Assembly: GCF_006636215.1 (NCBI RefSeq)
Contig: NZ_VIFM01000033.1
Span: forward strand, 1 to 64,000
Direction of reading: 5' to 3'
From: Myxococcus llanfairpwllgwyngyllgogerychwyrndrobwllllantysiliogogogochensis
GTDB lineage: Bacteria; Myxococcota; Myxococcia; Myxococcales; Myxococcaceae
DNA length: 64,000 nucleotides
The notes below the pieces were generated by a model that was not told where the DNA came from, searched no databases, and saw only the letters and a program-made list of their open reading frames with translations. The translations under genes were made by a program, and so were the position numbers. Positions 1 to 8,314 of the stretch are shown piece by piece (positions within the stretch are counted from its first letter, which is position 1; each line of letters opens with the position of its first letter).

Positions 1-360
1 CCCCTCCATCACCTCCGGCAACAGCCCCGTCACCTCCGAGCCGAACACCAGGTGGTCCCCCTCCTCGAACCGCGCCTCGTACAAGGTCTGCTCCGCCCGC
101 GCCGAGAACAACCACCGCCGCGCGTCCGGATACGCCGCCACGTAGGCCTCATAAGTCGGGTACAGCCGTAGAAATACCTTGTCCCAGTAGTCCAACCCGG
201 CCCGCTTGAGGTTCCGGTCATCGATGGAGAAGCCCAGGGGCTCCACCAGGATGAGCCGGCAGCCCGTCACCGCGCAGAGGCGGGCCACGTTGCCGGTGTT
301 GGGGGGAATCTGGGGGGAGACCAGAACCAGATGCAGAGGACGCGCCAGGGGCTCGAGCAT
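1..360 (-). CDS. trmL: tRNA (cytidine/uridine-2'-O-)-methyltransferase TrmL-like, C-terminus outside window
   Basis: The first 120 residues are present; the gene runs off the left edge. The product opens with the SpoU/TrmD-fold signature LVLVSPQIPPNTGNVARLC at about residues 12-30, followed by GCRLILVEPLGF, DRNLKRAGLDYW and LVFGSEVTGL, which is the conserved order of the TrmL (YibK) family. These small SAM-dependent enzymes 2'-O-methylate the wobble nucleotide of tRNA-Leu isoacceptors in the cytoplasm. The missing C-terminus should hold the knot-forming SAM site, so the exact subfamily is not proven. The ATG at 360 lies only 17 bp from the divergent DUF192 start at 378, leaving little room for promoters between them. 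Confidence 0.85.
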   Translation of the reverse strand, partial: MLEPLARPLHLVLVSPQIPPNTGNVARLCAVTGCRLILVEPLGFSIDDRNLKRAGLDYWDKVFLRLYPTYEAYVAAYPDARRWLFSARAEQTLYEARFEEGDHLVFGSEVTGLLPEVMEG

Positions 361-377
361 GGGGTAGAACGCGCTAC

Positions 378-755
378 ATGCGCTGGAAGGTGACCAACGA
401 GACGCGGCAGAAGCCGCTGGCGGACCGGGCGGAGAAGGCCACCTCCTTCGCCCAGCGCTTCAAGGGACTGATGGGGCGCCAGGAGCTCGCCATGGGCGAC
501 GGCCTCCACATCCAGCCCTGCAACTCCATCCACACGTTCTTCATGCGCATCCCCATTGACGTCGCCTTCCTGGACGCCCAGGGCCGCATCGTCAAGCAGA
601 TGATGGCGCTGCCGCCCTGGAGGGCCACCTCCGTGTACTTCCAGGCCCGTTCCGTGCTGGAACTGCCCGCGGGCGTCCTGGCCGCGAGCGGCACCCAGGA
701 AGGGGACAGCTTGAGCTTCGAGCCTGCCTCCCCTGCCCCGGTGTCCCCTGTCTGA
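378..755 (+). CDS. DUF192 family protein
   Basis: A 125-residue protein that matches the DUF192 fold. Family hallmarks are visible: [14 protein letters not shown] near residues 23-36, a [19 protein letters not shown] block at about 49-67 and a late VLELPAGVL block at about 93-101. The biochemical function of DUF192 is not established. Many members carry signal peptides, but this one has none and looks cytoplasmic. It starts 17 bp from the divergent trmL-like start, and no strong ribosome-binding site precedes the ATG, so the start is the least certain part. The PP2C gene follows 90 bp downstream on the same strand. Confidence 0.8.
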   Translation: MRWKVTNETRQKPLADRAEKATSFAQRFKGLMGRQELAMGDGLHIQPCNSIHTFFMRIPIDVAFLDAQGRIVKQMMALPPWRATSVYFQARSVLELPAGVLAASGTQEGDSLSFEPASPAPVSPV

Positions 756-845
756 CCGCACCAAGAGCACGTCTTTTGACCGTTTTCCGAGCGCTTTGTT
801 AACGTGCGCCGCCAGTTTCTCGTCCCCTTAGAAGAGTCCCCGCGC

Positions 846-1610
846 ATGCGCATCGAGGTAGCCGGCAGCACCCACGTCGGGATGAAGCGGAACCACAACG
901 AGGACAACTTCCTCATGTTGCCCGATGAGCACCTCTTCATCGTCGCGGACGGGATGGGCGGGCACTCCTCTGGAGAGATCGCCAGTCGCATCGCCGTGGA
1001 CGAGTTGGGTGAGTTCTACAAGATGACCTCCAAGGACCAGGACAGCACCTGGCCCTTCAAGATGGACAAACAGCGCAACTATGACGAGAACCGGTTGGCC
1101 ACCGGCATCAAGCTCGCCAACGCGCGCATCTTCGAGAAGGCCAGCAGCGAGTCGAAGTACAAGGGCATGGGGACGACCATCGTCAGCGTGCACTTCGCCA
1201 GCGACGTCGCGTACGTCGGGCACGTGGGCGACAGCCGCGTGTACTGCTTCCGCGCTGGAGCCCTCAAGCAGATCACCGAGGACCACTCCCTGCTCAACGA
1301 CTACCTCAAGGCGAAGAAGCTCTCGCCCGAGGAAGTCGAAAACTTCCCGCACAAGAACGTCATCGTCCGCGCCCTGGGCATGAAGGAGAACGTCCAGGTG
1401 GACGTCTCCCGCGTGGACCCCCAGCCCGGCGACGTCTTCCTGCTGTGCTCGGACGGCCTGAGCGGCATGGTGACCGACCCCCAGATGCAGGAAATCCTCG
1501 GCCGCACGCCCGAGTTGGACAAGGCGTGCTCGCAGCTCATCGACATGGCCAACGCCGCGGGCGGCAACGACAACGTCACCTGCGTGCTCGCCCGCTACCA
1601 CCCCGCCTGA
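846..1610 (+). CDS. PP2C-type (PPM) serine/threonine protein phosphatase
   Basis: A 254-residue single-domain PPM phosphatase that removes phosphate from Ser/Thr residues using two metal ions. The metal-binding and catalytic motifs are intact: RNHNEDN (15-21), VADGMGGH (33-40), a GMGTT block near 101, GDSRVY near 125, CSDGLSGMV near 200 and GGNDNVT near 239. No membrane segment or extra sensory domain is present, so it is probably cytoplasmic and the likely counterpart of one or more of the many Hanks-type kinases of myxobacteria (inference). An in-frame GTG exists at 804, but the ATG at 846 gives the family's usual N-terminus, and a purine-rich AGAAGAG lies upstream. Confidence 0.92.
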   Translation: MRIEVAGSTHVGMKRNHNEDNFLMLPDEHLFIVADGMGGHSSGEIASRIAVDELGEFYKMTSKDQDSTWPFKMDKQRNYDENRLATGIKLANARIFEKASSESKYKGMGTTIVSVHFASDVAYVGHVGDSRVYCFRAGALKQITEDHSLLNDYLKAKKLSPEEVENFPHKNVIVRALGMKENVQVDVSRVDPQPGDVFLLCSDGLSGMVTDPQMQEILGRTPELDKACSQLIDMANAAGGNDNVTCVLARYHPA

Positions 1611-1617
1611 CCCGACG

Positions 1618-3636
1618 TCAGGCGGTGCGCAGGAAGACCCGCAGCGCCTCGGCCACTCCCCAGGCCTGGGCGATGCACCCCCTGGGCCTGAAGGGGGGCG
1701 TGGCGTCGAAGATTTCGCTGACCTGACCGACGCCCGCCTGTCTCAGGTGGGTCTCCAGGCCCTCCATGACGTCACGCACGTGCGCGCGGGCCGGCTGAAC
1801 CCTGAGCGCGGCGTCCACGTAGTGGCCAATCAGCCAGCTCCACACCGTGCCCTGGTGGTACGCCGCGTCACGCGCGCGCAGGTCTCCGTCATACGTGGCC
1901 TTGTAGTCGTCGTGGTCCGAGGCCAGCGAGCGCAGCCCCACCGGGGTGAGCAGCTCCGTCTCCACCTTGCGCAGCACGTCCGACCAGTGGTCCGGGTTCA
2001 ACACCGGGTACTTGAGAGACAGGGCGAAAATCTGGTTGGGCCGCACGGCGGCGTCATTGCCGCCCCCTTGCGCGTCCACCACGTCGAACAGGCACCCCTC
2101 GGCCGGGTTCCAGAAGCGCCGGTTGAAGGAGTCCTGCGCCTGTTGCGCGGCCATCGCGTAGGGCGTCCCGTCCAGTCCCTGGAGCGCGGCCCACTCCGCC
2201 ATCAGCCGCATGGCGTTGAACCACAGGGCGTTGAGCTCCACGGCCTTGCCGCGTCGGGGCGTCACCACCCAGCCGTCCACCTTCGCGTCCATCCAGGTGA
2301 GCTGGTAGCCCTCTTCGCCCTGCGTCAGCAGCCCATCCGTGGGGTCGATGCGGATGTTGTGGCGGGTGCCCTGCTGGTGCCTGCGGACGATGTCCTCGAA
2401 CGTCGGGTAGAACTCCCGCAGCAGCTCCAGGTCCCCGGAGGCCGTCACGTAGCGGTCCACCGCGTGGAAGAACCAGAGCGTCGCGTCGGCCGTGTGGTAG
2501 AGCCCGTCGGCCTCTCCCTCCGGGAAGAGGTTGGGCAACAGCCCGTCCTTCACGTGGTGACGGAACGTGCGCAGAATCGCCGCCGCCTCACGGAAGCGCC
2601 CCGTGGACACCGTCAGGCCCTCCAGCGAAATCATCGTGTCGCGGCCCCAGTCGGTGAACCAGGGGTAGCCCGCGATGACGCTGCGGGCATCCTCGCCAAT
2701 GGCCCGGGCCCACGCATCGTCGCGCGGACGCATGGGGTCGACGATGAACTGGTCGCCCGCGAGGACCAGGCGCGCCGCCGTGCCCGTCCTCGCCGCCACG
2801 GGCGCGCGCTCCAGCAGGCGCCACTCGCGCTCGCGCTCCATGTCGAAGCTCATGGACGGGTCCCGGTCCAACAGCGCCCAGTCATCCACCGTGGCACCGA
2901 GCGACAGGCGACCGCCTGGCCTCACCGTGCACTCGAAGTAGCCAGGGCTCGCCTGCGTCTCGATGTGGGGCATCCCCCGGGAGCGCTCCGTCCGGTAGAG
3001 CAGGGGTGAGGAAATCTCAGGCATCGCCACGAAGGGCACGGTGCCATCGCCGTACAGCCGCAGCCGCAGCGAAGGCGCGTCCTTCGCCGCCTGCATCTCG
3101 ATGCGCTCTCCCTGGAGAATGACCTTCGGCTGGCAGTAGTCGTGCGGGAAGTCGTGCTCGTGCACTCGAAACACCGGGAAGGGCCGCAGCCGGAGCTTCA
3201 CCGGAGGGCCGGACAGGTGCGCCCACTCGATGAAGAGCGTGTTCTCCCCGTGCACCAGCACCAGCCTGCGACGCAGACGGGAGGCGCCCAGGACGTAGTC
3301 CCATTCGGGAATGAGGCCGTCGAGCCGGAAGGAGCGCAGCAGCGAGGCGTCCCCCATCAGCGCGCCGTCCGCCCGCACCTCGCCGTCCAGGCGGCACGTC
3401 TGCCCCTCCACCCGGGCCGTCTCCACCAGGCGGGACAGCATGACGGTGCGGCCCCGCTCGGGCAGGGTGGGGATGAAGAGGCCGTGGTAGCGGCGCGCGT
3501 TCACCCCCGCCAGGGTGCCGGACGCATAGCCCCCCAGGCCGTTCGTCATCAGCCACTCCCGTCCGAGTACCTCGATGGCCGGCGCTCCCATCGGCCATGC
3601 GAACTTCAGCTCCGGCAGCCCGCGCACCCGGCTCAT
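1618..3636 (-). CDS. glycogen debranching enzyme (amylo-alpha-1,6-glucosidase, bacterial/archaeal type)
   Basis: A 672-residue protein with an N-terminal substrate-binding beta domain (about 1-280, with NGLGGYASGTLAGVNARRYHG near 30-50) and a C-terminal (alpha/alpha)6-barrel glucosidase domain (about 300-670). The barrel carries the family blocks YPWFTDWGRDTMISLEGL near 320, LLPNLFPEG near 365 and TADATLWFF near 380. It should hydrolyse alpha-1,6 branch points in glycogen. Its ATG (3636) overlaps the treZ stop as ATGA, and a GGAAGG ribosome-binding site lies 8 nt upstream, so the two are translationally coupled. The partnership suggests that debranched chains feed trehalose synthesis. Confidence 0.92.
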   Translation of the reverse strand: MSRVRGLPELKFAWPMGAPAIEVLGREWLMTNGLGGYASGTLAGVNARRYHGLFIPTLPERGRTVMLSRLVETARVEGQTCRLDGEVRADGALMGDASLLRSFRLDGLIPEWDYVLGASRLRRRLVLVHGENTLFIEWAHLSGPPVKLRLRPFPVFRVHEHDFPHDYCQPKVILQGERIEMQAAKDAPSLRLRLYGDGTVPFVAMPEISSPLLYRTERSRGMPHIETQASPGYFECTVRPGGRLSLGATVDDWALLDRDPSMSFDMEREREWRLLERAPVAARTGTAARLVLAGDQFIVDPMRPRDDAWARAIGEDARSVIAGYPWFTDWGRDTMISLEGLTVSTGRFREAAAILRTFRHHVKDGLLPNLFPEGEADGLYHTADATLWFFHAVDRYVTASGDLELLREFYPTFEDIVRRHQQGTRHNIRIDPTDGLLTQGEEGYQLTWMDAKVDGWVVTPRRGKAVELNALWFNAMRLMAEWAALQGLDGTPYAMAAQQAQDSFNRRFWNPAEGCLFDVVDAQGGGNDAAVRPNQIFALSLKYPVLNPDHWSDVLRKVETELLTPVGLRSLASDHDDYKATYDGDLRARDAAYHQGTVWSWLIGHYVDAALRVQPARAHVRDVMEGLETHLRQAGVGQVSEIFDATPPFRPRGCIAQAWGVAEALRVFLRTA

Positions 3637-5537
3637 CCGACCTTCCGTGGGCCGAGCCCCTGGCCGCTCCTCCCGGTGCTCGTCATCCACAGGGCGGTCA
3701 TCCCCGGTACGCGCCACGACGTCTCGACCCTCAGTGACTCCAGTGAGCAAGACCCTGCACCTCCGAATCGAACCTCTTCACTCGACAGTCCAAGACGCCA
3801 CCCTTCATCCCGAGGTGGTGCGAGTAATGGTTCGGGGCACGGAGAGAGCTCCAGCTCGCCCCCCAGGTTGACGAGCAGCAGCCGGTCGCCTTCCTGTTCG
3901 CCGCCCGAGTAGCGCAGCACGAGCGCGAGCGGGGAGAGGACCGCGCCGGTGAGCTGGCCGCTGTCCTGCCGGGCAAGCACGGGGTCCTCGCGGCGCAGTC
4001 GGAGCAACTCCCGGTGCAGGGTGAGCGGCCCGGTGTGGCGCTCGCGCTCGCTCCAATCGAGCCGGGAGAGGGTGAACGCCTTCTCGTCCACGTGCTCCAC
4101 GTAGCCCTCGTGCTCCAGCGCGTGACGGGCGCTCTCGAACTGGCCGAGGAACTGGTCCCGGCCCTTGCGCACCAGCGGCTGCAGCTCCGGCTTGTGGTCC
4201 ACGAAGTAGAAGAAGGGGGAGTTCGCGAACCACTCCTGGCCCATGAAGAGCAGCGGCGTCTGGGGCAGCAGCAGCCACAGCGTGGTGAGCGCGCGCGCCA
4301 GTCGCTCGCCGCAGATGCGGTGCAGCCGCTGGCCCTGGAGCATGTTGGCGAGCTGGTCGTGGTTCTGGAGGTAGAAGACGCACGCGCTCGCGGGCACGCG
4401 CAGCAGCGGACTGCCTCGGGCCTTCTTCTGCCAGCGGTAGTACTGCCCCTGATAGAGCGAGTTGCGCAGCGCGCACGACAACAGCTCCTGCGCGGTGCCG
4501 CGATAGTCCTGGAGGTAGGCCTCCGCGCGTCCCGTGGCGGCGACACGGGCGGAGTGGTGGAAGTCATCCACCCAGAGGGCGTCCGTGCCCCAGCCGCCCC
4601 TCTCCACCGACCTCACGCACAGTTCGTCCTGGGGCTCGTTCTCGGCGATGACGAGCACACCGCGGCCGGCCGCGGCCTCGCGCACGGCGCGGGTCAGCTC
4701 CTGGACGATGTGGCACGGCCCGTCGTCGTACAGGGCCTGTGTCGCGTCCAGGCGGAGCCCGTCGAAGTGATACTCGGCGACCCAGGCGCAGGCGTTCTGG
4801 ATGAAGAAGTCGCGGCTGGGGCCCGCGGCGGCGCCGTCGTCGAAGTTCGTCGGCTCGCCCCACTCGTTCTCATACTTGCGGGTGAAGTAGTCCGGTGAGT
4901 ACTGGGCCAGGTAGTTCCCGTCGGGCCCCAGGTGGTTGTAGACGACGTCCACCAGCACGCCGAGCCCCAGCGCGTGCGCGGCCTCCACGAAGGCGCGCAG
5001 GTCCTCCGGCCGGCCGTACTGCCCGCTGGGCGCGAAGAGCTGCGCGCCGTCATAGCCCCAGTTGAAGCGCCCGGGGAACGTGTGCAGCGGCATCAACTCC
5101 AGGCAGGTGACGCCCAGCTCCTTGAGCAGCGGCAGCTTGGCGATGGCCGCCTTGTACGTCCCCTCGGGTGTGAAGGTGCCCAGGTGCAGCTCGTAGAGCA
5201 CCTGCCCCCGGATGGAGGACACGCCCTTCCAGTCGCCGTCCGTCCACGAGTGCGAGTGCGCGTCGACGACCTCGCTGAAGCCATGCGGGCCCTCGGGCTG
5301 GAAGCGCGAGGCGGGGTCGGGGAACTCCTCGCTCGAATCCAGGCGGTACTTGTACAGCGCCCCCACGGCCACCGGATGCACGGCCTCGAAATAGCCCTGG
5401 GCATCCCCCACGAGCGGGAGCGGGCGGGAGCCGCCCTTCACCACGACCTCCACACTGCGCCTGCGTGGCGCCCACACGCGGAAGTGAGTGCTGTCTCCCC
5501 CCGCCGGCCTGGCCCCCAGAGAACCTCGCCACTTCAT
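3633..5537 (-). CDS. treZ: malto-oligosyltrehalose trehalohydrolase
   Basis: A 634-residue GH13 enzyme that releases trehalose from the maltooligosyl-trehalose made by TreY. An N-terminal beta-sandwich (about 1-95) precedes the TIM barrel. The catalytic residues are visible in FDGLRLDAT (nucleophile Asp near 262), IAENEP (acid Glu near 297) and LQNHDQ (Asp near 393). The open frame extends about 89 codons further upstream, but that part is an Arg/Ala-rich stretch unlike the family; the ATG at 5537 has a GGGGAGG ribosome-binding site and begins the expected MKWRG/GARP start. The stop overlaps the debranching-enzyme start (ATGA). No treY lies in the window, so the synthase must be elsewhere or just not linked. 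Confidence 0.93.
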   Translation of the reverse strand: MKWRGSLGARPAGGDSTHFRVWAPRRRSVEVVVKGGSRPLPLVGDAQGYFEAVHPVAVGALYKYRLDSSEEFPDPASRFQPEGPHGFSEVVDAHSHSWTDGDWKGVSSIRGQVLYELHLGTFTPEGTYKAAIAKLPLLKELGVTCLELMPLHTFPGRFNWGYDGAQLFAPSGQYGRPEDLRAFVEAAHALGLGVLVDVVYNHLGPDGNYLAQYSPDYFTRKYENEWGEPTNFDDGAAAGPSRDFFIQNACAWVAEYHFDGLRLDATQALYDDGPCHIVQELTRAVREAAAGRGVLVIAENEPQDELCVRSVERGGWGTDALWVDDFHHSARVAATGRAEAYLQDYRGTAQELLSCALRNSLYQGQYYRWQKKARGSPLLRVPASACVFYLQNHDQLANMLQGQRLHRICGERLARALTTLWLLLPQTPLLFMGQEWFANSPFFYFVDHKPELQPLVRKGRDQFLGQFESARHALEHEGYVEHVDEKAFTLSRLDWSERERHTGPLTLHRELLRLRREDPVLARQDSGQLTGAVLSPLALVLRYSGGEQEGDRLLLVNLGGELELSPCPEPLLAPPRDEGWRLGLSSEEVRFGGAGSCSLESLRVETSWRVPGMTALWMTSTGRSGQGLGPRKVG

Positions 5538-5840
5538 GCCCCGGACCTCCCCTTGTTCCCCGCCGGAAACCCCCAGCGCAGGCAGGCTGTCCGTGGCGAA
5601 AGGTAGGGCCCATTGTCCGAAACGGCGACCTTCGTGCGGACGACAGAGCTCGCTCGCACGCCGTGCGGTAACAGACCCTTCCCGCTCGGGGTTCGTGCGC
5701 GCGCGGACAGGAGTCGACAGGCCACACCGTGCGGCCCGCCCCACGCGCTCGTGGCGAGGGCACGCGCGAGCGGGCGGCGCACGGCACCCGCTGGCCGCGC
5801 ACACGGTCAGCTCATCCGAGGGCCTTGAGGCTCGTGCGAG
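5538..5840. other. intergenic region upstream of treZ (303 bp)
   Basis: This is the 5' region of the treZ operon and the 3' flank of the nucleotidyltransferase gene, both on the minus strand. I see the strong treZ ribosome-binding site but no convincing -35/-10 pair, riboswitch or small gene. Open frames that cross it are high-GC artefacts. Confidence 0.5.
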
Positions 5841-6872
5841 TCAGCGCCCCGAAAGCGGCGCGGGAATCCGATGCTCCCGCCACGCGAGCAACTCCGTGAG
5901 CGACTCACCCGCCGTAATCACGGTCTGCTCGAAGACGGCGGCGTTCTGGAGGCGAGCCCCCGCGTCCACCTTCACTCCAGCGCCCAGCGACACGGACTCG
6001 CCGACGACGGCGCCCTCCGCCACCGTGACGCCCCGGCCAAAGTACGCGGGGCCCTCCACCTTCGCGCCACACACCTGCGCGTCGGGATGCGCCCACGAGG
6101 ACCCCGGCCCTCGCACCGTGCCAGCGAGCGGCGAGTCCGCCCCCAGCCACTCCAACCGCACGCGGCCGGCGAGCACGTCCCGCACCGTGGCCAGATACCG
6201 CGACGGCGTGCCCAAATCGGACCAGTAGCCATCCACGCGCACGCCTCGCACCACCTGCCCCTGGGACATGGCGCGCGCGTAGACCTCGCGGTTGATGTCC
6301 TCGGGTCCTTGCGCGCTCATGAAGTCGAAGACGCGCGGGGACATGACGTGCACGCCCGTGAAGTGCCACGGCGTCAGGCCCTCGCCTCCAGGCCCATGCC
6401 CCGCGATTCTCCGCACGCGCCCCGACGCATCCAGCTCCACCGACGCGTACTTCTCTCCCTCCGGCATGGGCAGCAACACCATCGTCGCCAGCGCACCGGA
6501 CGCCTGGTGCACGGCCACCACCGGCCGCAGGTCCACCGGGTAGAGGATGTCGCCGTTGTAGACGATGAAGTCTCCGTCGGAGAGGAAGTCGCGCAGGCCC
6601 CGGATGCCGCCGCCGGTGCCCTGGATGACGGGCTCGCGCACCACGTGCAGCGCCAGCTTCGCGCGCGCGCACTCCTCGCGAGCCACCTCCTCCATCGTGT
6701 CCGGCAGGTGGTGGGTGTTGATGCCCACCGCCGTGACACCCGCGGCCTTCAGCACCGCCAGGTGGTAGCGCAGGAGCGGCTGACCCAGGAACGGGAGCGC
6801 CGGCTTGGGCCAGCGCTCCGTCAACGGACGCAGGCGGGTTCCCAGACCCGCGCAGAGCACCATCGCCTTCAT
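5841..6872 (-). CDS. murU: NDP-sugar pyrophosphorylase with C-terminal left-handed beta-helix; probable MurNAc-1-P uridylyltransferase
   Basis: A 343-residue nucleotidyltransferase. The N-terminus has the diagnostic GLGTRLRPLTERWPKPAL (9-26), and NGDILYP near 107 supplies the metal-binding Asp. Residues from about 255 onward look like hexapeptide (left-handed beta-helix) repeats, an extension that Pseudomonas MurU lacks. MurU makes UDP-MurNAc from MurNAc-1-phosphate in the MurA-independent (fosfomycin-insensitive) recycling route. The assignment rests on its position 28 bp downstream of an AmgK-like kinase, the classic amgK-murU pair. Sequence alone would also allow a mannose- or glucose-1-phosphate nucleotidyltransferase. 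Confidence 0.75.
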   Translation of the reverse strand: MKAMVLCAGLGTRLRPLTERWPKPALPFLGQPLLRYHLAVLKAAGVTAVGINTHHLPDTMEEVAREECARAKLALHVVREPVIQGTGGGIRGLRDFLSDGDFIVYNGDILYPVDLRPVVAVHQASGALATMVLLPMPEGEKYASVELDASGRVRRIAGHGPGGEGLTPWHFTGVHVMSPRVFDFMSAQGPEDINREVYARAMSQGQVVRGVRVDGYWSDLGTPSRYLATVRDVLAGRVRLEWLGADSPLAGTVRGPGSSWAHPDAQVCGAKVEGPAYFGRGVTVAEGAVVGESVSLGAGVKVDAGARLQNAAVFEQTVITAGESLTELLAWREHRIPAPLSGR

Positions 6873-6900
6873 TGTCGACTCCCCTCCCCCGCCAATGGGC

Positions 6901-7941
6901 TCAGGCCGCCAGCTCCGGGACGTACTTCGCCACCAGCTCCTGCAGCCCTCGCAGCTCCGGCCGCTGACGGAACGCCTCGCGCACGTAGCGCAGCGACGCG
7001 GGGATGGAGACGAGGAAGCCCGGGTTGCCCTTCACGCGGTTGATGTACTCGAAGCGGCCCGCGTCCTTCAGCTTGCGCTGCACGGTGAGCAGGTCGAAGA
7101 ACGCCTTGAACTCCACCGCGTTGATGCGCTCGCCGCTCGCCTCCTGGAACGTGGCGATGTAGCGGTCCAGCATCGCGTCCACGAAGGCCCGGTCCAGCTC
7201 CACGTAGCTGTCGCGCAGGAGCGCCACCAGGTCGTACTGCCTGGGACCCTGGAGCGCGTCCTGGAAGTCGATGACCACCAGCTCGCCCTCCTTCACCATG
7301 ATGTTGCGGCTCTGGTAGTCGCGGTGCGTGAAGCCCCGGGGCGCGGCGGCCAGCTGCTTCGCGATGTCCCGGAACGTCGCGTCCAACTGCGCGCGCTCGG
7401 CGTCCGTGGGCAGCTTGCCGCTCCACGCCTCCAGGCCCCACTCGCGGAAGTGGTGCAGCTCCCAGTCGTACAGGTCCTCGTCGAACGAGCGCGTGAAGGC
7501 CAGGCAGTCCGGGTCCTGGTGCTTCTCCGCCTGCACCCGCAGCCGCGCCAGCAGGTCCACCGCGCGCGTGTAGAGCGCCTCGTTGTGCTTGCCACCTTCC
7601 AGCGCGGACTCGAAGGTGATGTCGCTCAGGTCTTCAATCACCATCATCCCCGCCGGCTCGTCGTAGCGGAGGATGGCGGGCACGCGCACACCGAGCTTGT
7701 TCAGGTAGCGGTGCACGTTGACGAAGGGCAGCTCCTTCGGAGGCTCACCCTTGGTGGCCTCCTCGCTCTTCTTCGTCGCGTCCAGCGGCATCACCATCAC
7801 CACCCAGCTCTCCGGGGGCGCGCCGACGCGGTAGTACGAGCGATTGCTCGCGTCTCCCTTCAACTTCTTGATGGGAGCATGGGGCACGGGACGGCCAGTG
7901 GCCTGTCCCACCTGGTCGCGCAGGGCGGCCTCGAGTTCCAT
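6901..7941 (-). CDS. amgK: AmgK-like anomeric sugar kinase (N-acetylmuramate/N-acetylglucosamine kinase)
   Basis: A 346-residue aminoglycoside-phosphotransferase-fold protein. The catalytic loop reads FTHRDYQSRNIMV near 206-218 and the metal site VIDFQDALQGPRQYDLVALL follows at about 224-243; this DFQDA-GP-YDL wording is typical of AmgK and of kinases such as YihE-like relatives, not of drug kinases. N-terminal KKLKGDASNRSYYRV forms the nucleotide-binding start. AmgK phosphorylates C1 of MurNAc/GlcNAc released during peptidoglycan recycling, and the product goes to MurU, encoded next. The ATG at 7941 is chosen because it has a GGAG ribosome-binding site and begins the conserved part; 48 further upstream codons are open but unlike the family. 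Confidence 0.78.
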   Translation of the reverse strand: MELEAALRDQVGQATGRPVPHAPIKKLKGDASNRSYYRVGAPPESWVVMVMPLDATKKSEEATKGEPPKELPFVNVHRYLNKLGVRVPAILRYDEPAGMMVIEDLSDITFESALEGGKHNEALYTRAVDLLARLRVQAEKHQDPDCLAFTRSFDEDLYDWELHHFREWGLEAWSGKLPTDAERAQLDATFRDIAKQLAAAPRGFTHRDYQSRNIMVKEGELVVIDFQDALQGPRQYDLVALLRDSYVELDRAFVDAMLDRYIATFQEASGERINAVEFKAFFDLLTVQRKLKDAGRFEYINRVKGNPGFLVSIPASLRYVREAFRQRPELRGLQELVAKYVPELAA

Positions 7942-8314
7942 ATCGACGGGGTTCTCCAAGGGGGTTGGGAGAAGAGGCTTGCGAGTATGGGAGGGGCGAC
8001 TTTCCGCGTCAAAGGCCCGGCGCGGCGATTGCCCCCTGGCCCCTCGGGCTGTCACGTAAGCGACGGCGAAACCTTGAGCCCCCAATTCCCGTCGCGACGC
8101 GTCGCGCGCCCGGCCGCCCCCTGACGAAGCAGGCCCGTCCCTGCTGGCAGGTCGCCAGGAGACACCCCGGGTCCTGCTGCTCCAGGGGTGCGGGGAAGTG
8201 CCCGGGATGGGGCACTGTTACTTCTCGACCGGGGAGATGGACTCCCGCTGTCGACCGGGCCCCTCCGGCGGCATATAAGACGCGCCGCGAACCCCCTTTT
8301 TTCTGGAAGCCCCG
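7942..8314. other. divergent control region between amgK-like gene and cystathionine beta-synthase (373 bp)
   Basis: The region separates two divergent transcripts. Near the cbs side there is a direct repeat TCGACCGGG at 8225-8233 and 8251-8259, with an inverted GGGAG/CTCCC between the copies, and an AT-rich CATATAAG at 8272-8279 that could be a -10 element. The 26-bp repeat spacing would suit two activator sites on nearly the same face of DNA (inference). I see no small gene or recognisable riboswitch. Confidence 0.45.
8274..8279 (+). promoter_or_regulatory. possible -10 element of cbs promoter
   Basis: TATAAG stands out in a GC-rich stretch 35 bp before the cbs ATG. The hexamer 17 bp upstream (TCGACC, 8251-8256) is a poor -35 but is part of the direct repeat noted for this region, which would fit an activator-dependent promoter. 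Confidence 0.35.

Noticed and set aside
5538-5804. N-terminal extension of treZ
   Set aside because: Arg/Ala-rich and unlike the family; a strong ribosome-binding site supports the ATG at 5537.
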